A stretch of DNA of 60,063 bases. It comes from Acaryochloris sp. IP29b_bin.148 (lineage in GTDB: Bacteria > Cyanobacteriota > Cyanobacteriia > Thermosynechococcales > Thermosynechococcaceae). Within the stretch, counting starts at the first letter, position 1, and each line of letters starts with the position of its first letter. The translations under genes were made by a program, and so were the position numbers. Location: the NCBI RefSeq assembly GCF_028285565.1, contig NZ_JANQOY010000112.1:1-60063 (forward strand), written 5' to 3'. A model generated the notes under the pieces. The model ran no database searches. It was not told the DNA's origin and was given only the letters and a program-made list of their open reading frames with translations. This document shows, in pieces, positions 1 through 9,181 of this stretch.

Positions 1-438
1 ATTAGTCTTCATAGTTGTAAAGTCTCTCTTTGGGTATTGGATTCAAGTCTTTTTCGCTCCCAAATATACATTACCCATCCCTGAAACTTTTCATATCACT
101 CAAGTTATCTCTTCCATAAAGTTCCGTAGAATTACAGAGAATCTAAAGGTATTGCCTCCAAGATATGTACATCTTTTCGTGGTAAATACTGAATAGTTGG
201 GTTCTACATTCACCAAGAAAGACCAAGCACTCTACTTTGGTAGTCTTAGTTAGTTCTGCAAGCATACATTGTAGTGGTGAACAAACATCCAACTCGCTTG
301 GGTATAGCTGCCTAGCTTTTTCGTTTTGGACAACAATAGTGCCTCTGGGACTAGACGAGATACTCGCTAACGTAGCATACAGTTGAAACGGCTTTGCCTA
401 TTTCCTTACCTACAATCTGTAGCGTTTCTGTTGTGATG
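1..438. other. Left-edge region without a recognised gene
   Basis: No recognisable gene is visible here. One plus-strand frame is open from the left edge to a TAG at 194-196 (64 codons). It could be the tail of a gene that starts outside the window, but its translation resembles nothing I know and the region is AT-rich, so chance is as likely. The rest, up to the glutamate synthase stop codon, shows no strong hairpin or promoter. Confidence 0.3.
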
Positions 439-3400
439 CTAACTGCCTCCAATGCGGGCAACATCCCGGGCATTTTGCTCAAAGGCTGCAGATAGTGCAT
501 CATCGCCACTAAGACCATCCTCGATCGCAGCCTGAATCGCCTGCAATACCCGCTTATAATCCCGTGGCATCACCTTGACAAACTTGGGCACCATGGTTTC
601 CCACTCCGCCAACACCTTCGTGGCTTTGGTGCTTTGGGTAGCGTCAATATGACGTTGAATGATCTCTTGTAGATCTTTGATTTCCTCAGGATCGTCGAGG
701 GTCTCTAGCCCCACCATTTCTTGATTGCAGCGGGTGGCAAAATCACCGGCTTCATCTAACACATAGGCGACGCCTCCACTCATCCCTGCTGCAAAGTTAC
801 GTCCTGTGGGGCCGAGGATCACGACCTTGCCTCCGGTCATATATTCACAGCCATGATCGCCTATAGCTTCCACCACCGCTTGCACCCCAGAATTACGAAC
901 GCAAAACCGCTCACCAGCAATCCCGCGAATATAGGCTTCACCACTCGTGGCTCCGTAGAAGGCGACATTACCCACAATAATGTTTTCTTCTGCCACAAAG
1001 GTAGATGCCTTCGGCGGATAGAGGCGAATCTTACCCCCACTCAGACCTTTGCCAAAGTAATCATTGGCATCGCCTTCTAGTTCAAGGGTGACGCCTTGGG
1101 GAACGAAAGCGCCGAAGCTCTGGCCTGCACTCCCTTGGAAATGCAGATGAATGGTATTTTCGGGTAGGCCGTCCCAATGGCGCTTGGTAATCTCGTTGCC
1201 CAGGATAGTACCCACGGCACGATTGATATTTTTGATGGGGAGTGTGGCCTTCACGGGTTCCCCCTTCTCTATCGCAGGCTGACACAGCTCTAGCAGCGTG
1301 GTCATATCTAAAGACTTCTCTAGACCATGATCTTGGGGAATTTGGCAATAGCGACCAATATCATCCGGAACGTCGGGTTGATAGAGAATGTTGGAGAAGT
1401 CCAGTCCTTTGGCTTTCCAGTGGTCAATCGCCCGCCGGGGTTCCAGGACATCCGAGCGGCCCACCATTTCATTCAGGGTACGGAAGCCCAGTTGAGCCAT
1501 CAGCTCCCGTACTTCCTGGGCAATAAATTTCATAAAATTGACGGTATGGGCCGGGTCGCCAGTGAATTTCTGGCGAAGTTGGGGATTTTGGGTGGCCACG
1601 CCGACCGGACAGGTATTCAGGTGACAAACCCGCATCATAATACAGCCCAAGGTCACCAGAGGGGCGGTGGAAAAGCCAAATTCTTCCGCCCCTAGGAGCG
1701 CAGCAATCACGATATCCCGTCCCGTCTTCAGTTGGCCGTCGGTTTCAACGACGATGCGGCTGCGCAGATTATTCAATACCAGCGTCTGATGGGTTTCGGC
1801 AATGCCCAATTCCCAGGGCAGACCTGCATGTTTAATGGAGGTTTGGGGGGATGCACCCGTGCCCCCATCGAAACCAGAGACTAGCACGACGTCGGCATGG
1901 GCCTTGGCTACCCCTGCAGCAATGGTGCCAACACCCACTTCGGATACCAGTTTGACATTAATGCGAGCGGAGCGATTGGCGTTTTTAAGATCGTGAATCA
2001 ACTCGGCTAGATCTTCAATGGAGTAGATGTCGTGGTGAGGTGGCGGTGAAATCAAGCCCACACCTGGCGTAGAGTGCCGCACCTTGGCAATCCAGGGATA
2101 GACTTTGCGGCCAGGGAGCTGCCCCCCTTCTCCGGGCTTGGCGCCTTGAGCCATTTTGATTTGAATTTCCTTCGCTTGCGAGAGGTAAAGACTGGTAACC
2201 CCAAACCGACCGGAGGCGACTTGCTTAATGGCGCTATTTTTGGAATCGCCCTGGTCATTGGTCCAAGTAAAGCGTTCAGGATCTTCGCCGCCTTCCCCGG
2301 TATTCGATTTGCCGCCGACACGATTCATGGCAATTGCCAGCGATTCATGGGCTTCCTTAGAAATAGACCCATAACTCATGGCTCCGGTTTTAAACCGCTT
2401 CATAATCGCTTCAATGGGCTCCACCTCCTCTAAGGGAACGGGTTGTCGATCCTTGAAGGCCAACAATCCCCGGAGGGTAAAGAGTTGTTCATTCTGCTCA
2501 TTGACCAAAGCCGAATACTGCTTAAACAGTTCAAAATTCTCAGTTTGGGCGGCCTGTTGCAACGTATGAATCACCTTGGGACTAAAGAGGTGCGCTTCTC
2601 CTTCCTTCCGCCATTGGTATTCCCCACCCACATCCAGGGTTTGGGTTTCCACATCGCGATCAGGGAAGGCATGGCGATGCCGTTGAATGGCTTCTTGCGC
2701 CAAAACCGCCAGATCGGCCCCTTCGATCCGAGAAGCGGTCCAACTAAAGTATTGATCTACCACTGATTGGTTAAGGCCAATGGCTTCAAAGATCTGAGCA
2801 CCGCGATAGCTTTGGATGGTGGAAATGCCAATTTTAGACGCCACCTTGATCACCCCTTTGGTAGCGGCCTTAATATAATTTTTACAGGCCGTCTTCGGCT
2901 CAATATCGACCATCAACCCCTGATGAATCATGTCGTGAATGGTTTCAAAGGCCATATAGGGATTGATAGCACCACAGCCATAGCCAATCAGGACGGCGTA
3001 GTGATGAACTTCACGCGGTTCGCCTGACTCTAGAACTAGGCCGACGCGGGTGCGGGTGCCTTGACGAATCAGGTGGTGGTGTAGTCCTGCAACAGCCAAT
3101 AAGGCGGGAATGGGTGCCTGGTCTTGTTCGATCTGGCGATCGCTCAAAATAATTAAGCTGGCTCCAGTTGCGATCGCAGCATCTGCCTGCTCACAAATTC
3201 CGGTCATGGCGGCTTCTAGCCCCTGTACCCCAGCCTGCGGATCAAACAAGATGGGCAGCGTGACGGATTGGAATGGATCACCGTTTAAGGCTTTGAGCTG
3301 AGCCAATTCAGCATTCGTAATAATCGGAGTTTTTAGCTCAATCAAATGGCAACTTTCGGGTTCGGCTTTGAGTAAATTGCGCTCCGCACCAATCGTGGTT

Positions 3401-5028
3401 TCGGCTGAGGTAATAATCGCCTCTCGAATCGAGTCGATGGGCGGATTGGTCACCTGAGCAAACAGCTGCTGGAAATAGTTGTAGAGCAGCTTGGGCTTAT
3501 TGGACAACACGGCCAACGGGGTATCTGAGCCCATCGCGCCAATGGCTTCCACACCATTGTTGGCCATCGGGGCAATCAGCATCCGTAGCTCTTCAAAGGT
3601 ATAGCCAAAGGCCATCTGTCGGCGGAGGACGGTGTCCGGTTCGTAGTCTGGGGCAGGCGTGGCCGCAGGCAGTTTATCGAGTCCAACCATTTGTTGATCG
3701 AGCCAGTCCCCATAGGGGTGCTCTGAAATAATTTGGTCTTTAATTTCCTGGTCAGCAATGATTCGGCCTGCGGACATATCCACCACAAACATACGGCCCG
3801 GCTGCAAGCGACCTTTCAGGGCAACCCGCTCCGGTTCGATCGGCAACACGCCCGCTTCAGAGGCCATAATCACCAGATCATCTTTGGTGACGTAGTAGCG
3901 AGAGGGGCGCAAGCCGTTGCGATCCAGCACGGCACCAATCATGGTGCCATCGGTAAAGGAAATCGAAGCGGGACCATCCCAGGGTTCCATAAGGCAGGAA
4001 TGGTATTTGTAAAAGGCTTTTTTGGCCTCGCTCATGGACTCATGGGCCGTCCACGGTTCTGGAATCATCATCATCACCGCATGGGGAAGAGACCGCCCCG
4101 CTAAGAACAACATTTCTAAGGTGTTGTCAAAGATTGTGGAGTCACTCCCTGCAATATTGATAACAGGCTGTACCTTAGCCATATCCGCGCCAAACCGTTC
4201 CGACTCGAACATGGACTGGCGGGCATTCATCCAGTTGATATTGCCCCGCATGGTATTGATCTCACCATTATGGGCAATGTAGCGATAGGGATGGGCTCGA
4301 TCCCAACTGGGAAAGGTATTGGTGCTAAAGCGAGAGTGTACTAGACCTAAGGCACTCTCGAAGTCGGGGTCCTGTAAGTCGGGGTAATACTGTCCCACCT
4401 GAATGGGCATTAGCATGCCTTTGTACACCAGAGTCCGACAGGAGAAGCTGGCCACGTACCAGCAGGGATCAATATCTGTGGGACGAATGGCATTGTGGGC
4501 CAGTTTACGCAGCACATACAGCTTGCGCTCAAAGGCCATATCATCCGCGATATCTGCCCCACGCTGAATAAACACCTGTTCCATAAACGGTTCGCTGGCC
4601 TTGGCGGTATTACCTAGCGACGCATTATCAGTGGGGACATCCCGCCAGCCAATCACGGACTGGCCTTCACTGACGGCTACTTGCTCAAAGGCTTGCCGAC
4701 TGGCCTGCCGCTGCTGGGGATCGGGGGACGAATAGATCATGCCCACGCCATACTGTCCCGGCTCCGGCAACTCAAATCCTAAGCGAGCCGCTTCTTTTTG
4801 GAAAAATCGATGGGGAATCTGCATTAGAATCCCGGCCCCATCGCCGGTATTGGTCTCACACCCACAAGCTCCCCGGTGATCCAGATTCACCAAAATCGTC
4901 AGGGCTTGTTCGATAATGTCGTGAGACTTTTGACCCAATTGATGAACGACAAACCCCAATCCACAGGCATCATGCTCGAATTGTGGATCATAAAGACCTT
5001 GTTGGGCCGGAACAGTATTGCTATTCAT
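439..5028 (-). CDS. gltB: Glutamate synthase large subunit (GOGAT)
   Basis: This enzyme transfers the amide nitrogen of glutamine to 2-oxoglutarate to make two glutamates, the second step of the GS-GOGAT ammonium assimilation cycle. From the preferred ATG (5028) the protein has 1529 residues. The catalytic cysteine of the class II amidotransferase domain is residue 22, in the motif EHDACGLGF, after a short propeptide that is normally removed. The C-terminal half carries the FMN-binding synthase domain with its glycine-rich segments. It includes a cysteine cluster ([16 protein letters not shown]) that would bind the 3Fe-4S centre, followed by the GXGXG repeat domain. The frame is open to a TTG at 5082, but that start would bury the propeptide. 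No small NADPH subunit lies nearby, so a ferredoxin-dependent enzyme is possible. The sequence I can read does not separate the ferredoxin and NADH types. Confidence 0.95.
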   Translation of the reverse strand: MNSNTVPAQQGLYDPQFEHDACGLGFVVHQLGQKSHDIIEQALTILVNLDHRGACGCETNTGDGAGILMQIPHRFFQKEAARLGFELPEPGQYGVGMIYSSPDPQQRQASRQAFEQVAVSEGQSVIGWRDVPTDNASLGNTAKASEPFMEQVFIQRGADIADDMAFERKLYVLRKLAHNAIRPTDIDPCWYVASFSCRTLVYKGMLMPIQVGQYYPDLQDPDFESALGLVHSRFSTNTFPSWDRAHPYRYIAHNGEINTMRGNINWMNARQSMFESERFGADMAKVQPVINIAGSDSTIFDNTLEMLFLAGRSLPHAVMMMIPEPWTAHESMSEAKKAFYKYHSCLMEPWDGPASISFTDGTMIGAVLDRNGLRPSRYYVTKDDLVIMASEAGVLPIEPERVALKGRLQPGRMFVVDMSAGRIIADQEIKDQIISEHPYGDWLDQQMVGLDKLPAATPAPDYEPDTVLRRQMAFGYTFEELRMLIAPMANNGVEAIGAMGSDTPLAVLSNKPKLLYNYFQQLFAQVTNPPIDSIREAIITSAETTIGAERNLLKAEPESCHLIELKTPIITNAELAQLKALNGDPFQSVTLPILFDPQAGVQGLEAAMTGICEQADAAIATGASLIILSDRQIEQDQAPIPALLAVAGLHHHLIRQGTRTRVGLVLESGEPREVHHYAVLIGYGCGAINPYMAFETIHDMIHQGLMVDIEPKTACKNYIKAATKGVIKVASKIGISTIQSYRGAQIFEAIGLNQSVVDQYFSWTASRIEGADLAVLAQEAIQRHRHAFPDRDVETQTLDVGGEYQWRKEGEAHLFSPKVIHTLQQAAQTENFELFKQYSALVNEQNEQLFTLRGLLAFKDRQPVPLEEVEPIEAIMKRFKTGAMSYGSISKEAHESLAIAMNRVGGKSNTGEGGEDPERFTWTNDQGDSKNSAIKQVASGRFGVTSLYLSQAKEIQIKMAQGAKPGEGGQLPGRKVYPWIAKVRHSTPGVGLISPPPHHDIYSIEDLAELIHDLKNANRSARINVKLVSEVGVGTIAAGVAKAHADVVLVSGFDGGTGASPQTSIKHAGLPWELGIAETHQTLVLNNLRSRIVVETDGQLKTGRDIVIAALLGAEEFGFSTAPLVTLGCIMMRVCHLNTCPVGVATQNPQLRQKFTGDPAHTVNFMKFIAQEVRELMAQLGFRTLNEMVGRSDVLEPRRAIDHWKAKGLDFSNILYQPDVPDDIGRYCQIPQDHGLEKSLDMTTLLELCQPAIEKGEPVKATLPIKNINRAVGTILGNEITKRHWDGLPENTIHLHFQGSAGQSFGAFVPQGVTLELEGDANDYFGKGLSGGKIRLYPPKASTFVAEENIIVGNVAFYGATSGEAYIRGIAGERFCVRNSGVQAVVEAIGDHGCEYMTGGKVVILGPTGRNFAAGMSGGVAYVLDEAGDFATRCNQEMVGLETLDDPEEIKDLQEIIQRHIDATQSTKATKVLAEWETMVPKFVKVMPRDYKRVLQAIQAAIEDGLSGDDALSAAFEQNARDVARIGGS

Positions 5029-5243
5029 ATTGGGTGATGTGAAGGGTCGACGAGTAACTGGACTGAAGATGCTGTCGCTCAACAGCAGGTCAGCTCAGAC
5101 CCGCATTATAAGCTTTAACTCCAGTCAGTCTAATATTGTCCTACGAAGAAACCCAGATGACTGTCGGTTTTAATGCAAATTCAAGGAAAGCGATCGCAAA
5201 GAGGTATCACCCTTCTCGTTATCATTTGGTGATCCACGATGAA

Positions 5244-6419
5244 CTAATTCTTAGCGTTGAGGCCAAGTTGCTGCAAGTCAATCCCAGCTTGGGAGGCGGA
5301 CTCTGTAAACACCTTGATAGGGATGCCCAAATTAATGCCCACTTTGCCACTGACCTGATTGCCTGCGGCTCGTCCATGAATCCCAATCAGCCGACCTTCA
5401 GGATTGAAGATGGGTCCACCACTCATGCCAGGGGCTGTGTTGTTGCTATAGAGAAGGCCATACCCTTCTTTATCTCCGGCTTGCAAGCCTACAATTTCAC
5501 CTTTGGTCACTAAGTGAGTGGGTTGAGTAATCGCTTGTTCCGGCACCGGCCAACCAGACACATAAATGTTCATGCCCTGCTTCGCCAGCTCAGAATTTCC
5601 TAGACGAGCGACGGGATAGCTCTGATTACTAGTGAACGCTATCATGGCTAAATCGTGTTTGGGCAAGCGTCTGATCTTTTGAGAGGAAACATCAAATCTC
5701 TGACCATCGTGGGTGACAATTTCATATTCATCAGGTGTAGCCACCACATGTTTGGCCGTGAGCACGTAGTAAGTATTGTTGGTCTTCGTAATGATCACTC
5801 CAGAACCAGGGTTCTGCCCTTCAACTAAGACGGTCGTTTGCTTAGCAATTTGGTAAGGGTCTGCTTGGGGCGCAGACGGTGGAGAGACTGACTCAGGGGG
5901 AACGGGGCTGGGGGAGGTAGAAGCTGACGCAGTCTCAGCGCTTTGTTCAGGGGAGGGTTGGGCTGGCGTTACTGTAGCAGGTTGCCCGGTGTAACGAATA
6001 CCAATGCCTTTCGCCGTACTTTTTCCCCAGGAGAATGCGCTTGTGCCCTCACGATTCACATCATTGATAATGATGGCATCAGCCCCACATTTACAAGCTG
6101 CTTGTTTTAAGCGCTTCGTTGCTTCTTCAGGAGACTTATTGCTAAACAGCGTGCTACCCGTGGATGCATTGAGCAAACAAAGCTTTTCGAAGGGTCTTTT
6201 AATATCTGTTTCGGCGGTATAGAGTTTGATTACACACTTTTTCGGCTTAGCGGGTGCAATGGTGTCGACCAATGGTGTACACCCTTTGCCACACCCTTTT
6301 TTATCAGCGATCAGCAAAGGAGTGACTTTATTGATCGTGAGAGTAGACTGCTCTGGGGTATCGCATTGAAAAGGCTCAGAAAGGGAAGCAGACAGAAAAG
6401 CTGCAAATACAATATCCAT
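5244..6419 (-). CDS. Trypsin-like serine protease with N-terminal cysteine-rich domain
   Basis: The 391-residue protein has a C-terminal chymotrypsin-fold protease domain from about residue 190. The catalytic triad is visible as His224 (TAKHVV), Asp256 (KHDLAMI) and Ser333 (GMSGGP). A short hydrophobic N-terminus may be a signal sequence. It is followed by a cysteine-rich region (residues 40-130) of unknown function and a Pro/Ser-rich linker (150-185). The protease part is clearly paralogous to the protein at 15058-16182, sharing segments such as HVVAT-DEYE, YSNNT and GIHGRA, but this copy lacks the TPR tail. It is probably periplasmic or membrane-associated, and its substrate is unknown. It is transcribed toward glutamate synthase and ends about 215 bases before that gene's start. 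Confidence 0.85.
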   Translation of the reverse strand: MDIVFAAFLSASLSEPFQCDTPEQSTLTINKVTPLLIADKKGCGKGCTPLVDTIAPAKPKKCVIKLYTAETDIKRPFEKLCLLNASTGSTLFSNKSPEEATKRLKQAACKCGADAIIINDVNREGTSAFSWGKSTAKGIGIRYTGQPATVTPAQPSPEQSAETASASTSPSPVPPESVSPPSAPQADPYQIAKQTTVLVEGQNPGSGVIITKTNNTYYVLTAKHVVATPDEYEIVTHDGQRFDVSSQKIRRLPKHDLAMIAFTSNQSYPVARLGNSELAKQGMNIYVSGWPVPEQAITQPTHLVTKGEIVGLQAGDKEGYGLLYSNNTAPGMSGGPIFNPEGRLIGIHGRAAGNQVSGKVGINLGIPIKVFTESASQAGIDLQQLGLNAKN

Positions 6420-6579
6420 TGATTTTATCTATGGGTGATCACGTCATCACAACTGCAATGAGTTAGTGAAAGGGCTAGCAACCTCAGTCTTAGGCTACAG
6501 AACTCTGGTTATTTGATCCACTCTCACCGCTAGTAGCGAAGTGTCTGATACCCAAGGGGTTTCCGCTGAATCATCCTGA

Positions 6580-6608
6580 TCATTCTATGAGCTACCTCTA
6601 TAGAAGAC
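6580..6608 (+). promoter_or_regulatory. Degenerate copy of the globin-upstream palindrome
   Basis: This is an imperfect inverted repeat (TTCTATGAG, CTAC, CTCTATAGAAGAC) about 54 bases before the start codon of the first broken globin. It matches the perfect palindrome at 59921-59948, which lies at almost the same distance from the intact globin. The duplicated unit therefore included upstream DNA, and this site has since decayed. Confidence 0.45.
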
Positions 6609-6662
6609 TATGCCGGTGTTTGCCAGACTCTTAGTCAGCCTTCTTTGTTGGAGTTACCCCCC

Positions 6663-7102
6663 ATGAGCTTAAAGACTGACCTACTAGAGTCCAGCTTTGC
6701 CCAAATTCGCGATCGCAGCACTGAATTTACGGACTATTTCTACAACACCTTATTTACGAATTACCCCCAAGTTCAACCTTTATTTGCGAATACCCATATG
6801 CAAAGTCAGGCCAAGAAGCTATTTGCCTCACTGGTGTTGTCGATAACTTGACGAAGCCTGGCGTACTAGGGGATGCCCTAACGGGGTTGGGGGCTCGCCA
6901 TGTGCAGTATGGGATTTTACCGGAACACTATCCTATGGTGGGGGGAACCCTACTCAAAACCTTTGCCTTTACGCTGCAAGAACAATGGACCCCAGAACTC
7001 GAAGCTGCCTGGACCGATGCCTATAGTGCCGTGACCGAAATCATGCTAGAAGGTACTAACTACTCGCCGGATGTCCTCCAACTTAAGAAGGACTCGGTTT
7101 AA
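6663..7102 (+). pseudogene. Single-domain globin, copy 1, broken by a 4-base deletion
   Basis: The two halves encode a Vitreoscilla-type single-domain globin but lie in different frames. The N-terminal half has the B10 tyrosine (FYNTLF) and a candidate E7 glutamine (QSQAKKL). The C-terminal half has the proximal F8 histidine (ARHVQYGI). Near position 6838 the sequence reads GTTGTCGAT, where the other two copies read GTTGGTTGTCGAT. One unit of a tandem GTTG was therefore lost, and the first half ends prematurely at 6851. The last bases overlap the stop codon of the convergent hydrolase gene through a shared TTAA. A restart at an internal codon (6848) could yield only the C-terminal half. An intact relative lies at 59420-59863. 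Confidence 0.85.
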
Positions 7103-8061
7103 GGGGTTCTCCCGATGCGAGCTGATGGAATGGACGTTTGGAACTGCTGAATTGCCGCCATCATCTCTGTAAACTTGGGATTGGCCTCCTTTAAGATTGT
7201 CCCCTCTTCGTTCTGAATGGCTTCTTTCAGGACGACATTAGCATGGGAAATCCCCAATGCCTTGGGAAAAATATAGAGGTGAAATAAACTTGGATCGGAC
7301 ACAGACTGCAACGCCTTAATTCTCTCTAAGCTCGCTGTAGTATCAGCCTCAGAATGGGCCGCAAAGACTGGCTTGGCAAAGGGTGCTTTAGGACTGAATT
7401 CCTTCAGGAGACCATCCGTTTCCTTAATCAGCCTCGCTAGTTCTTGAGCCCCATCCAGATCAACATGGGTATAACTGTAGGGATGGTCGTCACGAACTAA
7501 GGGAGGCGCTGCTTTGTTCAGGATAGGTTCTAATAAATCGGGCCAAAAAGTTCTCAATACTCGTTCTTGCACCTCGCCCAACAGTCCAAAGCGACCACCC
7601 TGTAAATCAAGTGCAGCAGAAAAGAGGTAGAGTGCGCCGTTAATCCGAGGGCTAGTGGCGGCTATATAAAAGCTCAGGGCACCCCCCATTGATAAACCTC
7701 CGATGGAAACAGTTTCGGCCTTGCTGTCGGCCGCATGGACGGCAAATCTAACATTCGCTTTCCACTCTTCTAGCTCTACACCTTCCATCCCCTTGGGGGC
7801 CTTTAAGCCGTGAAAGTGCAGAAGCGGTAAGTAGACGTTATACCCCAGCTCTTGGTAGAAATACTCCCCAATTGCGCTCATAAAATAGGGAGAGTCAGAC
7901 AAACCCTGAACTAGCACAATCGCTTTTTCAGTCGGTTCAGCCTGTTCAAAGATCAAAGGATGACAGCCATCCCGTACTTGATCCTGGCTAAAGTAATTTT
8001 TAAATTCTGCATAATACTCATCCCAGATCCGACCAGATATGCCTGCAATATACTGTGTCAC
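7099..8061 (-). CDS. Alpha/beta hydrolase (carboxylesterase or lipase-like)
   Basis: This is an alpha/beta-hydrolase of about 320 residues. The nucleophile elbow GLSMGG holds the catalytic serine, and an oxyanion segment (VQGLSDSP) lies upstream. A C-terminal Asp/His pair is likely around HSEAD and GISHANVV. Family knowledge points to an esterase acting on acyl esters; the true substrate is unknown. The frame is open to a TTG at 8088, but a GTG at 8061 has an AAGGA ribosome site seven bases upstream and is preferred. The last codons (SARIGRTP) are read from DNA homologous to the flank 3' of the globin copies, so the C-terminus appears to have been replaced when the globin segment was copied next to it. 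It is convergent with globin copy 1. Confidence 0.8.
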   Translation of the reverse strand: MTQYIAGISGRIWDEYYAEFKNYFSQDQVRDGCHPLIFEQAEPTEKAIVLVQGLSDSPYFMSAIGEYFYQELGYNVYLPLLHFHGLKAPKGMEGVELEEWKANVRFAVHAADSKAETVSIGGLSMGGALSFYIAATSPRINGALYLFSAALDLQGGRFGLLGEVQERVLRTFWPDLLEPILNKAAPPLVRDDHPYSYTHVDLDGAQELARLIKETDGLLKEFSPKAPFAKPVFAAHSEADTTASLERIKALQSVSDPSLFHLYIFPKALGISHANVVLKEAIQNEEGTILKEANPKFTEMMAAIQQFQTSIPSARIGRTP

Positions 8062-8280
8062 TTTGATTCCTTGGTTGCTATGGAACAATAAATTGGTTGA
8101 CCGATTTGACGATTGCTAAGGCTAAATCTAAAGTGTTTTATTCCTAGAGATTTATCGTCTTTATGTCTTGTTTTTATGCAAAGTGAGCCGATTTTATATA
8201 AAGGAAAGTAAATAATGCTGACATTCAACAAGCACCAGCTATCGAGGGATAATTTTGAGGGGGTTCTTCAAAGTTAGGCT

Positions 8281-8717
8281 ATGTCAGCTTCTCAAGAGAT
8301 AAACGTTTTTGCCCAAATTCGCGATCGCAGCACTGAATTCACGGACTATTTCTACAACACCTTATTTGCGAATTACCCCCAAGTTCAACCTCTATTTGCC
8401 AATACCTATATGCAAAGTCAGGCCAAGAAGCTGTTTGCCTCACTGGTGTTGGTTGTCGATAACTTAACGAAGCCAGGCGTTTTAGGGGATGCCTTAACGG
8501 GGCTGGGGGCTCGCCATGTGCAGTATGGGATTTTACCGGAACACTATCCCATAGTGGGGGGAACCCTACTCAAAACCTTTGCCTTTACGCTGCAAGAACA
8601 ATGGCCCCCAGAACTCGAAGATACCTGGACCGATGCTATGGTGCCGTGACCGAAATCATGCTAGAAGGCGCTAACTATTCACCCGATGTCCTCCAACTTA
8701 AGAAGGATTCGGTTTAG
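8281..8717 (+). pseudogene. Single-domain globin, copy 2, frameshifted and with a replaced N-terminus
   Basis: From the segment FAQIRDRSTEF onward this copy follows the other two globins, including the B10 tyrosine and the F8 histidine motif ARHVQYGI. Two defects are visible. The first seven to eight codons of the other copies (MSLKTELLESS) are replaced by an unrelated MSASQEINV. Near position 8635 one base is missing (GATGCTATGG against GATGCCTATAG in copy 1), so the frame stops at 8649 and the last helix is read out of frame. The shifted frame continues with recognisable globin codons to the old stop at 8715-8717. A shortened protein could still be made, but it would lack helix H. Confidence 0.8.
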
Positions 8718-8729
8718 GTTATTCCCCCG

Positions 8730-8898
8730 ATGCGATTTGTAGAACGGACGCTTGGATGGTTGTTGTATTCTCGACGTTTCAAGAAAGAATATGAAGTGCT
8801 GACCAGGACGGCTGTGGCTCTTGTATCTGTGGTGATAATTCGACTGATGGTTTAGAGGCTATTTGAGGAGTACTAAAACCTCTCAAACAGCCTCTAAA
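8730..8898 (+). mobile_element. IS5-like insertion sequence remnant (transposase C-terminus and terminal palindrome)
   Basis: Codons 8730-8855 encode the last 41 residues of what looks like an IS5-family DDE transposase. The signature pieces are VERTLGWL, a basic RRFKKEYE segment and the terminal VVIIRLMV before a TAG. The rest of the transposase is absent. The stop codon lies inside a bulged inverted repeat (8851-8898: TTTAGAGGCT..., ...AGCCTCTAAA), as expected at an insertion-sequence end. The junction with globin copy 2 lies just upstream. The family assignment is from motif memory and has not been tested by search. Confidence 0.6.
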
Positions 8899-8944
8899 CG
8901 TTTGACCGTGAGGGATAGCAAGGTTGACTCATATCTGTTCTGTC

Positions 8945-8977
8945 GGCTAATCAGAGAGACTCTCTTTTTGATTAGCC
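8945..8977 (+). terminator. Hairpin between IS remnant and CAP-RTX gene
   Basis: The arms GGCTAATCA and TGATTAGCC pair perfectly, with an internal GAGAG/CTCTC that can extend the stem. There is a T-run inside the loop but none directly after the stem. It could stop transcription from the left. The DNA from 8980 to 9181 is AT-rich and shows no gene; it presumably contains the promoter of the next gene. Confidence 0.45.
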
Positions 8978-9181
8978 TTGAAGCATAGTTTAGAAACAGA
9001 GAATTTTTTATTGTGTAGTTATGACACAAATAAAGTATTTTTTCTATAAATAATTTTAACATTTCTTCAGGTTTAAAATTGAAAAAAATATAATACCTAA
9101 GAATTAAATTAATCTTCCATTCACTACATCTTCACATACGAACAATAACGTATTAAATGTTGACCATCGAAAAATCTTAAT

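Noticed and set aside
2..196. Open frame entering from the left edge
   Set aside because: At 64 codons in AT-rich DNA it could be chance, and the translation resembles nothing I know.
5136..5513. A 125-codon plus-strand frame over the protease 3' end
   Set aside because: It is antisense to the conserved catalytic part of the protease, with no ribosome site and no family resemblance.
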